Of a DNA stretch of 64,000 bases, positions 50,995 through 59,310 are shown one piece after another. The stretch lies in contig JAFLBO010000003.1 of the NCBI GenBank assembly GCA_017303475.1, positions 1 to 64,000 of the forward strand, given 5' to 3'. Each line of letters opens with the position of its first letter. Positions within the stretch are counted from its first letter, which is position 1. Origin of the DNA: Chitinophagales bacterium (GTDB lineage Bacteria > Bacteroidota > Bacteroidia > Chitinophagales > Saprospiraceae). A program made the translations under genes and the position numbers. The notes below the pieces were generated by a model. It was not told the DNA's origin. It did not search any database and saw nothing but the letters and a program-made list of their open reading frames with translations.

Positions 50995-53712
50995 CTAAAA
51001 ACTTATCTCCCAACTTACTAAAAAGAATCGCTGTATTGCCTGAACGTTTGAAATGCTTTGCGAAAAAGCATCCGCAAATACTTGCTCATATTGCCTGCTG
51101 CCTAACAGGTTTACGGCAGAAAATTCTACCGTGCTACGCCATTTTTTCAAGCGCAGATAAGCCACGCAATCAGAAGCATACGCCACATTCGAAGGCTGTG
51201 AACTAATCTGGTTTGTAACCTGATGGACAAATATTTTCATGTCAAAAACCTTGTTGGGACGAATATTGATCTGGGCCGTAGAAAACCAATTGGTTGAACG
51301 GGTCTGGTTATCCGAGGCATCGTTCTGACCGTTAATCTGTGCTACACGACTGGATAATACCACATTGACCCAGGTATCAAAAGCGGTGCCATACCCAAAA
51401 TTGACCGAATAAAGGTTTTGGCTCAGATTGATAGGATTTTTCTGATTGATTTTGGCAGTTTCCTTTAAGAGGCTGGTGCTAAATCCCATTTCAAAACGTG
51501 AGCGAATAGGACGAAAATAACGTTCAAAACTTCCATTCAAGCCGTAAGAAATCCTTCGAACCGGCTGAAATTTTTCCTGGATGCTTATAAAAGGATCAAT
51601 TTGGTACTGAACACCAAACTGATTGTCCTTTTGACTAAAGGTGCCGCCCAGATTCCAGTTGTACTGGCGGATCTTCTGATTGAATGAATAGTAAAGTCCC
51701 GCCTGATGGCCGGGCATCAGGGCGAAATTGGGTAGTCCGCGAGTAGTCAGTTGATAATCAGAAAAAACAAAATTGGGGCGCAAGTCTGTCAGGTTTGGTA
51801 GCTCCTGCTGAAAGTTGTAGTAGCTACTTAATACGGCGTGTTCACTTAGATTGTATTTTAGATCGAACCGCGGTTCGGCTGCCCAAAGCCCAGGATTAAA
51901 CGAAATAGAATCGCTTGCATCTAAACGCGTTGGCCGATAACTGGTATTCAAACGTGCTCTCACCAGAAGCAATCCGAAATTTCGGGCGGCTGACAGATGG
52001 GCGAAATACTTAGGCGCCGTGAGTGCGGTGTTGTTTTGGTATGCTTTGCCTGGGTTCCATTCTTCTGATAGCCCATTTTTGAGGGTTATCCCGGATGTTA
52101 AATTTCCCCAGTTCCAATCAACTCCACTTTCTAATTGCCATTGAATTTTCTGAATCCGAGCCAGCCAGCGAAGCATAATAATACTTTCGCCCTGTTCCTG
52201 CATGGCCGTTTGTTCCAAGCGGTTGAACGAAGTGTCAATCCCAAAAAAGGAAGGGTAAAAATTATATTGAGGCAGCAGTTCGTAACGTCCCCGAAGCCAG
52301 GAGAACTTACTTACGATTTGAAAAGCGGAAGATTCACCCTGTTTGAAAGTGTATTCAAATGCGCCAAAAAGATCGATGGTCTTTTGATCTGATTGACTTA
52401 AAATTAGAAAATTGGAAGCCCCGGTTTGGCTGCGCAAGAGATTAAAATTGTGTTGAATGGGTTTATTGCTGACCTTAAAAAAGCTCCGAATGGCATGTTT
52501 TTTACTGCTTGGAAAATACTCAGATTCAACCTGTAGGTTGTAGGTTTCGCTCTGTTTTTTAACTTTTTGTACTTCTTTGATTTCAAGTAAGGTATTGTCT
52601 AACAGGTATTGGGTCATGTTGCCCGATTCCTGTCGTAGTCCAACCTTGCCTACCCAACCGGAGATCTTGGTTTTAAAACTTGGCGAACTTGGCAATACCA
52701 AACCAATATACATTAGACCACTTCGGTTGGCCTGGGTGTAAATGGAAGGCAAACCAGCGTTTGTAAGTGGTGGATTGGGGAGTACACCGGGCGGCTGAAG
52801 TGGATTGGCTTGCAGGGTTTGCTGCCTGCTGAAACCCTGAAACCCACCACCGGCGGTCCACTCTACCTCTGAAAGTACATTGTCACCGCTGTTGTTGGCA
52901 TTGCCAATAAGGTATATCTTTTCCTTGCGACTTAGAGAAAAAAGATTGGTACGCGCCCGACCTTTCCACTCATCTCCATAGCCACCACCCAACTCCAAAC
53001 TGCCAGAAAGTGCACGTTTTCGATCCGGCTTAATTTTTAAATTCATCACCATTCGATCAGACTCTTGAATGCCTTTCATTAAGGGGTTTTCCTGAAAGCG
53101 ATCTATGACCTGTACCTTGGAAATAAGATCTGCCCGGATGTTGCGGGTGGCAAGGGTGTAGTTTTGGCTAAAGAGATCGTCGCCATCTATCATGACTCGT
53201 TCAACGGTTTTTCCGTTGTAGGTAATGAGTCCGTTTTCTGTCACCCTTACGCCGGGCAACTTTTTGAGCAGGTCTTCTACGCTGACCTCCGTGCTGTCAG
53301 AAAAGGAAGCCACGTTGTATTCTGTCGTATCGTTTCGGGCAATGACGGGAGGTGTTTTGGCACGCACCAGCACTTCCTGAAAAACCGCGCTGGACAACAC
53401 AAAGTTCTGTGGTGCAGTAAGGTCTCGAATCGCCAATCGTTTGGCATGCTTGTGATATCCGAGGCTTCTGGCAGTCACGGTAATGCTATCGCAGTCTGTT
53501 TTTATAGTGAGGTGAAAGACGCCTTTTTCACTGGTGTTGGTGTAAGCGATGACTTGAGCGTCTTGACAATCCGTGGCGACTATACTGGCGAAGGGAAGGG
53601 GCATGCCGAGTGAGTCACGCACATTACCCATAAGATCCTGGCTCTTCAAATTGCAGGGGGCAAAGATGAGAAGTCCTAAAAGCACGTATTTGAGGAGCGA
53701 TCTAGGATTCAA
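50995..53712 (-). CDS. TonB-dependent-receptor-like outer-membrane protein with carboxypeptidase-regulatory domain
   Basis: 905 residues. Signal peptide (ending NLKSQ), a CarboxypepD_reg-like domain (LMGNVRDSLGMPLPFASIVATDC, then SITVTARSLGY), a plug-like part (VEDLLKKLPGVRVTENGLITYNGKTVERVMIDGDDLFSQNY), and a long outer-membrane beta-barrel ending YEQVFADAFSQSISNVQAIQRFFLVSWEISF. No SusD partner lies beside it; a GLPGLI gene sits upstream, an arrangement seen with this receptor type. It probably imports a bulky ligand across the outer membrane using TonB. Confidence 0.88.
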   Translation of the reverse strand: MNPRSLLKYVLLGLLIFAPCNLKSQDLMGNVRDSLGMPLPFASIVATDCQDAQVIAYTNTSEKGVFHLTIKTDCDSITVTARSLGYHKHAKRLAIRDLTAPQNFVLSSAVFQEVLVRAKTPPVIARNDTTEYNVASFSDSTEVSVEDLLKKLPGVRVTENGLITYNGKTVERVMIDGDDLFSQNYTLATRNIRADLISKVQVIDRFQENPLMKGIQESDRMVMNLKIKPDRKRALSGSLELGGGYGDEWKGRARTNLFSLSRKEKIYLIGNANNSGDNVLSEVEWTAGGGFQGFSRQQTLQANPLQPPGVLPNPPLTNAGLPSIYTQANRSGLMYIGLVLPSSPSFKTKISGWVGKVGLRQESGNMTQYLLDNTLLEIKEVQKVKKQSETYNLQVESEYFPSSKKHAIRSFFKVSNKPIQHNFNLLRSQTGASNFLILSQSDQKTIDLFGAFEYTFKQGESSAFQIVSKFSWLRGRYELLPQYNFYPSFFGIDTSFNRLEQTAMQEQGESIIMLRWLARIQKIQWQLESGVDWNWGNLTSGITLKNGLSEEWNPGKAYQNNTALTAPKYFAHLSAARNFGLLLVRARLNTSYRPTRLDASDSISFNPGLWAAEPRFDLKYNLSEHAVLSSYYNFQQELPNLTDLRPNFVFSDYQLTTRGLPNFALMPGHQAGLYYSFNQKIRQYNWNLGGTFSQKDNQFGVQYQIDPFISIQEKFQPVRRISYGLNGSFERYFRPIRSRFEMGFSTSLLKETAKINQKNPINLSQNLYSVNFGYGTAFDTWVNVVLSSRVAQINGQNDASDNQTRSTNWFSTAQINIRPNKVFDMKIFVHQVTNQISSQPSNVAYASDCVAYLRLKKWRSTVEFSAVNLLGSRQYEQVFADAFSQSISNVQAIQRFFLVSWEISF

Positions 53713-53766
53713 TGGATAATGAAATTTGATTGGTTATTTGTCCGGTTGGCTCATACTATGCTTTTC

Positions 53767-53812
53767 GGCTTAAACTCACCGTTTGACTCCGAATCATCCG
53801 GTGAGTTTAAGC
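53767..53812. terminator. Perfect hairpin between the GLPGLI and receptor genes
   Basis: GGCTTAAACTCACCG and CGGTGAGTTTAAGCC form a 15-bp perfect stem in the gap between the GLPGLI stop and the receptor start. It may end or attenuate transcription from the upstream gene. Confidence 0.65.
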
Positions 53813-53845
53813 CCAAATCAATGGCCTTTTCCTGGCTTGGGTGGA

Positions 53846-54601
53846 TTAGTTTTCAGTATTAAGCTCAATGGTTTCGAATGGGGTAATGGTCACTTCAACT
53901 CCTTTAGATTTGGCCATTTCCAGAAGGCTTTTGTTAAAGGCGTCAAAATCAGCATTGAAAGCAGCTTGACTCATGTGGATGTCTTTACCTGAGGGCATTT
54001 TGATGAGTCCATGAATATTGGGAGAAATCTCCAAACTGCTAAATTGAAATTTGACAATGCCATCTAAAGTCTGTGCTTCTAAAATTAGCCCCGGGAGTCC
54101 ACCCAGTTTGAACGGGCCGGTTGGGATCGGGATATCCAGGGTATACCAGGCTTCATAATCCCGACCCCGGTATTTACCAGTAGCTCTGCGGCAATCATAT
54201 TGTCCAAACCGTTTATGTTCTGGATGGAGTATCCATGGAATAGTGCCAAAAGTGTCCGTTACGATGCAATGATTTTTTGAAAAACTAGGGCATATTATCT
54301 TGCAGTATAATTTTCGCGCACCATGGATCTTTAAGATAGGGAAGCCTTCATTGTCTCCAAATATGTTTGAATAGATATATTCTCCGCTGCTAAAAGAAGA
54401 ATCCTGTTTAGGGGCACTATTATGAATATATATAGATTGGGCATTATTGAACAACAAAGTAGTAAACCCGTTTTTCGAAGCATCACCCTCAGTATTTGCT
54501 GTCTGAATATAGGTAACTCTACCAAATGGGATGCTGTCAAGTTGGGCAAAAATTGACAATGGAAACAGGAAAAAAAGAATTCCAGAAAGATATAAGTTCA
54601 T
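53846..54601 (-). CDS. GLPGLI family protein
   Basis: 251 residues. Signal peptide (ending SIFAQ); then a periplasmic or surface domain with the family motif: IPIPTGPFKLGGLPGLILEAQ, preceded by YDCRRATGKYRGRDYEAWYTLDIP, which matches GLPGLI members (CRKATVxFRGR..W). These proteins (TIGR01200) occur only in Bacteroidota, usually beside a TonB-dependent receptor. Their biochemical role is not known. It lies between the Cys-rich peptide gene and the receptor gene, all on one strand. Confidence 0.9.
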   Translation of the reverse strand: MNLYLSGILFFLFPLSIFAQLDSIPFGRVTYIQTANTEGDASKNGFTTLLFNNAQSIYIHNSAPKQDSSFSSGEYIYSNIFGDNEGFPILKIHGARKLYCKIICPSFSKNHCIVTDTFGTIPWILHPEHKRFGQYDCRRATGKYRGRDYEAWYTLDIPIPTGPFKLGGLPGLILEAQTLDGIVKFQFSSLEISPNIHGLIKMPSGKDIHMSQAAFNADFDAFNKSLLEMAKSKGVEVTITPFETIELNTEN

Positions 54602-54646
54602 TTTTTGGGCTAAGTTTTGATGAGAAATTGATTAGGTTTTATAAGC

Positions 54647-54676
54647 GAAGCCTGGCCAAAATATTCGCCAGGCTTC
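54647..54676 (-). terminator. Hairpin after the Cys-rich peptide gene
   Basis: GAAGCCTGGC / GCCAGGCTTC perfect 10-bp stem with a 10-base loop. No T-run follows on the minus strand, so it may be an attenuator or an mRNA-stability hairpin rather than a full terminator. Confidence 0.5.
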
Positions 54677-54696
54677 ACCATATCAATCAAACTTTA

Positions 54697-54975
54697 CTAT
54701 TCTACTGACCCACAACAGCCCTGCTCACATAAAAGTGCCCAAAGTAAATTCAATTGTGAGTCACAATTGCCGCAAGTGCAAAATACACAAATTGTTGTAA
54801 CGCATTTAGCACAATATGTGCAAACTGCATCCTCCACTAATTGACCTGCTGGAAGCACAATGGTTTTAGGTTGAGGGGTACTTTTATCTTCTGTTTCTTT
54901 TACTGGTTTGCCATTAGAAGCAAATGCTAGGTTTGTCATTAAGGCAAGGGCCAAAAGCAAAAATAATTTTTTCAT
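54697..54975 (-). CDS. Cys-rich secreted peptide (92 residues)
   Basis: Start MKKLFLLLALALMTNLAFA at 54975 gives a clean signal peptide; the frame is open to 55104. The next 35 residues are a flexible acidic/Pro segment (SNGKPVKETEDKSTPQPK...). The last about 40 residues contain ten Cys (VCTYCAKCVTTICVFCTC, then GNC, LLC and GCC). It could be a metal-binding or disulfide-knotted secreted peptide, or a precursor of a modified peptide; I recognise no family. It precedes the GLPGLI and receptor genes, so the peptide could be their ligand or partner (inference). Confidence 0.75.
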   Translation of the reverse strand: MKKLFLLLALALMTNLAFASNGKPVKETEDKSTPQPKTIVLPAGQLVEDAVCTYCAKCVTTICVFCTCGNCDSQLNLLWALLCEQGCCGSVE

Positions 54976-55130
54976 TTTAGGGATGTTTTTTAACGAAATG
55001 CCTACTCTATTCGCTTTTCGGCATGCGCGCCTTACTTCTTGGAGTGGTTTCAGGAAAAGCCCACGGTTGCAACTTGTGGGCGAATCTCCAAAATAATAGT
55101 CCAATAAAACTGGAGCGACTAAAATACTTT

Positions 55131-55388
55131 TTACTTTTTTCTAAATTTCAATATCAACTCCACTGGATGCTCATACTCGTAAGATGTGCTTTTTTTGTTG
55201 TATCGCACTGGGCCACCCATAAACTTGATTAGATCCAGATAATTGTAAAGCATGGATTTGCTGAGCCTTAGACGCCTCGCAAATGCGTCCGGGTTGCCTG
55301 TCGCATGGTATCGAATCAATTGATCTATTTTTGTCAGTCCCAGTGGGATCGTAAGACCCTTGCGGGGCTCACCCTTCCCACGTTCCAC
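55131..55388 (-). CDS. Small HTH DNA-binding protein
   Basis: 85 residues starting at a GTG seven bases after the helicase stop; no better ATG exists before the domain. The core IDQLIRYHATGNPDAFARRLRLSKSMLYNYLDLIKFMGGPVRYNKKSTSYEYEHPVELILKF looks like a winged-helix/HTH with a following wing, similar to small regulators found beside GLPGLI/TonB or bacteriocin-like loci in Bacteroidota. It may control the genes downstream of it. Assignment is by pattern only. Confidence 0.62.
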   Translation of the reverse strand: MERGKGEPRKGLTIPLGLTKIDQLIRYHATGNPDAFARRLRLSKSMLYNYLDLIKFMGGPVRYNKKSTSYEYEHPVELILKFRKK

Positions 55389-55394
55389 TACAAT

Positions 55395-57380
55395 TCACCC
55401 CACGTATTCCCACGCCGTTCTATACGCGCCATGCTCGGCGCAATAGTCCATGAATTGTTGGTAAAACTTGTTTTCTCCGATGGTGGCTGAATCTCCAATA
55501 ACCACCAGCGCCATGCGCGCACGGGTCATGGCGACATTCATTCTGCGGTAGTCCTGGAGGAATCCGATTTCGTGTTTGTTGTTGGAACGAACCAGACTGA
55601 TGTACACCACATCCCGTTCCTGGCCCTGGAATCCATCGATGGTATTGATGGCAATATTGCCATTTTGCAGCAAGGGGGCGAGCAACTCATCTTCCCGAAC
55701 CATAGCTTCCAGTTGATTCACCTGCTCCCGGTATGGCGATAAAATGCCGATATCCGGCCCGGGTGGCGGTATTTCCGTATCCCATCGTTCCGGGAAACCC
55801 ATCCGATGCAGTAAACCTTTCAGGTGGGTTATCAGTAATTGGGCCTCCTCGGGGTTGAATCTGCTTGGGTTTCGATGTAACATTCCGTTAGATTCCTGCA
55901 GCTTTTCTTCAAAGCCACATCCGGCGGTGTCGATAAAGCTGACACTTGTTTCTACCGCATCAGGATCGTTCAGGTAAAGGGTTCGGTGCGCAGCGCTGTG
56001 GTGCGCTTCCAGTACGCCGCCATAAAAATATTGATTGGAAAAGGCCATAATGGCCTGGTGCATCCGGTATTGTACCGTTAGCAAATGCACATGACCTGGA
56101 AGTAAATCCAGGCAACGTTCAATCAGGGTAGTGGATAAACCCTTTCGGGCGGCATCCAGATTTTTAACGGTTGGGGGCAATTGAAATGGATCGCCGGCCA
56201 GCACAACCCTGCTACTTTTGGCAATAGGAATCCAGCAGGCTGGCTCCAGTGCCTGGGCTGCTTCATCAATAACACAGGTGCGGAAATGTCGTTTATCCAG
56301 CAATGGATGTGCAGCTCCTACCAGTGTGCAGGTAATGGCCTGCGCGCTACTCAATATTTCATCCATTACGCGGTCTTCCAGGGTTCTGGCCCAATCGTCG
56401 AGTTCTCTGGCCTGTTGTTTCAGATGCGCTCGTTCCCGTCGGTCTTCAGCCTGGAAATTGCGTTTGAAACGGGCTGCCTGACGTCTGTACTCTGCGGCGG
56501 CTATTTTTACTTTTTTGATGTTTTTGGCCTCCGGATGCGCGGCAAGCAAGGCTTCGGCAGTGTGTTGAATCACCGCCTCATCTACCCGGCTCACATTCCC
56601 GATACGCACCACATTCAGGCCCTTGGCGGCTAGTCGTTCTGTGAGCAAATCGGCTGCTGTATTGCTGGGAGCAGTTACCAAAACCGTTTGTTCTGTCTGA
56701 GAAAGCGCTTTGATGGCTGCTACCAGTGTAGTGGTTTTGCCAGTGCCGGGCGGACCATGTACCACGGCTACATCCCGATGGTGCAAAATAGTGCTCACCG
56801 CATTTTGTTGCGAGGGATTCAGACTCGAGGTGTTAGCGCCTGTCTCTGGCCATTGAAGGGGCTGTAGTTGCTCATCGCCTGCTGTAAAGAGTCGCCTGAG
56901 TTCGGCCAATCTGTCTCCTTTGGCCTGCATCACTTTGTCCAGAGCCTTTTCCATTTCAAAGTAACTCCGGTCGTCAAACAGCATGTCAACGCCAATTTGA
57001 CCAGCCTGGATCCAGTCTGGAACGTCTTTGGCATTGAGGATGATTTTCATCCTGTTCCGTTCTACGTAGTTGATAACTCCCTGTTTTTCAGGTTGTTCTG
57101 CGTCGGGAGCCAGGGTGAAGAGGCTCACAGGCTGTCCGGCCCGTAATTGGTGGGGTTCGTTGATTCTGCTGGTGCGCTCCACTACAATGAAGGCTTTTTC
57201 GCCGAGTGAAAAGCCAGTATTAAGCACGTTTAGTGGAAACCAGGTATACCCTTCTTCCACGCGCTTGGGAAGCGGGTTTTCCCTAACCAATTCCAGAAAA
57301 TTGCGGTAATCTGCTTCTTTTTCCTGAAGCAGTAAGGTTTTGAGCGCCTGAAAATGGGCCAGTTCTTGTTCGCGATTCAT
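55395..57380 (-). CDS. SF1B DNA/RNA helicase (IGHMBP2/UPF1-like, DnaA-independent AAA type)
   Basis: 661 residues. N-terminal beta-barrel region (VEEGYTWFPLNVLNTGFSLGEKAFIVVERTSRIN...), then SF1 motifs: NPSQQNAV (Q), VVHGPPGTGKTTTLVAAI (I, Walker A), LVTAPSNTAADLL (Ia), VIDEAAQALEP (II), VVLAGDPFQLPPTV (III), LLTVQYRMHQAIMAFSN (IV), NTIDGFQGQERDVVYISLVRSN (V) and RRMNVAMTRAR (VI). Such helicases act in RNA or DNA metabolism; the bacterial role is not known. Its last 30 bases are repeated at 50955-50984. Confidence 0.93.
   Translation of the reverse strand: MNREQELAHFQALKTLLLQEKEADYRNFLELVRENPLPKRVEEGYTWFPLNVLNTGFSLGEKAFIVVERTSRINEPHQLRAGQPVSLFTLAPDAEQPEKQGVINYVERNRMKIILNAKDVPDWIQAGQIGVDMLFDDRSYFEMEKALDKVMQAKGDRLAELRRLFTAGDEQLQPLQWPETGANTSSLNPSQQNAVSTILHHRDVAVVHGPPGTGKTTTLVAAIKALSQTEQTVLVTAPSNTAADLLTERLAAKGLNVVRIGNVSRVDEAVIQHTAEALLAAHPEAKNIKKVKIAAAEYRRQAARFKRNFQAEDRRERAHLKQQARELDDWARTLEDRVMDEILSSAQAITCTLVGAAHPLLDKRHFRTCVIDEAAQALEPACWIPIAKSSRVVLAGDPFQLPPTVKNLDAARKGLSTTLIERCLDLLPGHVHLLTVQYRMHQAIMAFSNQYFYGGVLEAHHSAAHRTLYLNDPDAVETSVSFIDTAGCGFEEKLQESNGMLHRNPSRFNPEEAQLLITHLKGLLHRMGFPERWDTEIPPPGPDIGILSPYREQVNQLEAMVREDELLAPLLQNGNIAINTIDGFQGQERDVVYISLVRSNNKHEIGFLQDYRRMNVAMTRARMALVVIGDSATIGENKFYQQFMDYCAEHGAYRTAWEYVG
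55404..55433 (-). repeat. Direct repeat copy B, inside the helicase 3' end
   Basis: Identical in 30 bases to 50955-50984; encodes HGAYRTAWEY of the helicase C-terminus, just before its stop codon (55395-55397). Confidence 0.9.
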
Positions 57381-57425
57381 GTCTGGCCGCTAAGGTAAGC
57401 TGAGTTTGGGGGATGAGGTGCTGAT

Positions 57426-57482
57426 GTTTTTGTATTTAGTGACGGGGTGAATGCCCGTCACCCCGTCACTAAATGCAAAAAC
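57426..57482 (-). terminator. Strong hairpin between the helicase and T9SS cargo genes
   Basis: TTTAGTGACGGGGTGA / GTCACCCCGTCACTAAA with A/T tracts on both sides. It ends transcription of the T9SS cargo gene (minus strand) and may act in both directions. Confidence 0.85.
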
Positions 57483-57483
57483 T

Positions 57484-58755
57484 TCAACTCCTTACAAACT
57501 TTCCTACCAGTCGCTTGCCAGCGTCGTTGCGGGCGTGCAACACATATTCTCCTTTTGGAATAGCCTCCGGGAGCTCAATGGTGTAGGAGCCATTTTGAAT
57601 GAATGTGGTTTTGGTAAAACATTGTTTTCCCAATTTATCGAATATTTCAAACCGTACTACCTGATGATTCCAATGCGGAAGGTCAACAAAAAAACGATCG
57701 GTAACGGTGTTAGGCTGGGCCTTGTTGACTTTAACGGCGTTGTAAGACTGGTTTTTGGCGGTTTCTTTCAGGGAAACAGGCGCACCGTCCCCGGGGGTCC
57801 ATTTGTGTAAAGTGCGTCCTGCAATCCAAACCTGACCGTTTCCATCAACGGTGAAGGTTGGTTGAACAAAGGGGTCCGCATTATCCTTCATAGGATTGGT
57901 AAAATGGTTCCAACCGTTGCGGTCCAGCACAGAAATGGTTTTGGTGGCGCTCAGCCAGAGTCGCTGGTTAGCATCCTCCAGCAGGCGTCCAACCCGGTTT
58001 CCTTCTTCACTGATGCCCAGATCGTTCAGGTTGAGGTGACTCCAGATGCCGTCTCTGAGCAGTGCGATCCGGTTGCTGGAAAAAGTGGTCCAAACATCCC
58101 CGTTTTCCAATACGGCTACTGATTTCAGATTGCCGAAATTGGGAATGCCTGTAGTGTAGGCATTGTGGATGGTCCAGTTACTGCCATCCCATACAACGAG
58201 CCCTCTGAAAGTGGCAAAGTACAAGTTGTTATCCGGGCCGAAAGCCAGATCCTGAACCTGATTGGAGGGCATTGGACTGTTGTCTGTATTAAACGGCAGC
58301 CAATCTTGACCGTTAAAAACTGCGGCGCCATGGTACAGGGAACCAACAGCCATCCAGCCATTGGGACCGGCTTTAATGGTGGTCATGCCACTATATTCAA
58401 AGCTAAGCCCAATGGAAGCGGTGTCCCAGTAGGTCCAGGCTTCGAGTTGTTTGCGGGCAATTCCACCGGCATGGCCTATAAGCCAGCCGCCTTCCGGGGT
58501 AAATGCCACCTGTTGAACATTGGAAAAGGCGAAGTTTCCGTTGGTGGGGCTGTATGATGTGGGTATTTCGTTTGCATTCAGGTAAATGAAACCTGAATTT
58601 TCCCTGCTGCAAAGTAGTTTTTCCTGTTCAAAGGCTGCTAAACTCTGAATAATGCCTGCGTTGGCTGAAAGGTTACGGTGGAGGGATGCAAACAGCGGAG
58701 GGTGGAGGCAGAGGCAAAATGCCCCAGCCAGTGATGGGAGGTTTAGGTTTCTCAT
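57484..58755 (-). CDS. Secreted beta-propeller protein with T9SS sorting tail
   Basis: 423 residues. Signal-like N-terminus (SLAGAFCLCLHPPLFA); then WD/two-component-regulator-type propeller blades (FSNVQQVAFTPEGGWLIGHAGGIARKQLEAWTYWD, NQVQDLAFGPDNNLYFATFRGLVVWDGSNWTIHN, NRVGRLLEDANQRLWLSATKTISVLDRNGWNHF, FTVDGNGQVWIAGRTLHKW). The last 90 residues (TVTDRFFVDLPHWNHQVVRFEIFDKLGKQCF... IPKGEYVLHA) are a type A T9SS sorting domain. Exported to the surface or outside; function unknown. Confidence 0.85.
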   Translation of the reverse strand: MRNLNLPSLAGAFCLCLHPPLFASLHRNLSANAGIIQSLAAFEQEKLLCSRENSGFIYLNANEIPTSYSPTNGNFAFSNVQQVAFTPEGGWLIGHAGGIARKQLEAWTYWDTASIGLSFEYSGMTTIKAGPNGWMAVGSLYHGAAVFNGQDWLPFNTDNSPMPSNQVQDLAFGPDNNLYFATFRGLVVWDGSNWTIHNAYTTGIPNFGNLKSVAVLENGDVWTTFSSNRIALLRDGIWSHLNLNDLGISEEGNRVGRLLEDANQRLWLSATKTISVLDRNGWNHFTNPMKDNADPFVQPTFTVDGNGQVWIAGRTLHKWTPGDGAPVSLKETAKNQSYNAVKVNKAQPNTVTDRFFVDLPHWNHQVVRFEIFDKLGKQCFTKTTFIQNGSYTIELPEAIPKGEYVLHARNDAGKRLVGKFVRS

Positions 58756-58983
58756 AAGTATATACGGTTAATTGTTTCATGGCAGGATTGGAAACTTAAC
58801 CGAAGGCTATAAGACAGTTAAACACTATCCTCTGTCTCTTATATATATTTGATATTACAGTAAAAATGTGAACAAAAATAAGATAATATTTTAAGCAGGG
58901 TAATTTTTATTCGGATTATTTTGTTAATGGCGTATTTTTTAAAATGTGAACCCTTTGATAAAAGGTATATGCTGCCAAATCCA
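58756..58983. other. AT-rich intergenic region, no feature recognised
   Basis: 228 bases between the cargo gene start (58755) and the end of the broken peptidase frame (58984). Strongly AT-rich around 58840-58970; no clear promoter or hairpin. Confidence 0.5.
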
Positions 58984-59310
58984 TTATTCTGGCAGGGTTT
59001 GAAATTCGATCAGAAATGGTTTGAGCCGAATGCCATTGGCTAACCTGAAATTGTTGGAAAGGAGGATCTGATAGGTTTTGCCCGGCTTTAAATCTGCATC
59101 GAACGACCAGGAGGAGCCGTCGGATGACCAGCTGCGGTTGCTGAGGGCGGGGAAAGCCGTTTCTCCCAAGGGGCCGTAATCCACGCCGGTATTGTACCCA
59201 TTCAGGGGCTTGGAGAAATGGACGGTAATTCTGGTGAGTCCGGGCTTTACCTTTTTGTCTTTGTTTTTAAACGGTGAAAGGTGGCTTACCCTCGGACGGG
59301 AAGTTTCATA
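58984..59310 (-). pseudogene. C-terminal Ig-like domain cut off from the protease by an in-frame TAG
   Basis: From the base after the TAG at 59311-59313 the same reading frame runs open for 108 codons to the stop at 58984-58986. It reads YETSRPRVSHLSPFKNKDKKVKPGLTRITVHFSKPLNGYNTGVDYGPLGETAFPALSNRSWSSDGSSWSFDADLKPGKTYQILLSNNF..., which looks like a bacterial Ig-like (BIg_5/SbsA) domain. There is no start codon nearer than a GTG at 59184 in the middle of the domain, so independent translation is unlikely. Either the protease has a premature stop, or the stop is read through. Confidence 0.8.

Noticed and set aside
50892..51206. 104-codon plus-strand ORF near the island boundary
   Set aside because: It runs through the inverted repeat and the repeat copy A and antisense to the receptor gene; no protein-like pattern.
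58984..59184. 66-codon ORF starting at a GTG as an independent gene
   Set aside because: The GTG is in the middle of a domain that continues upstream in the same frame to the protease stop codon.
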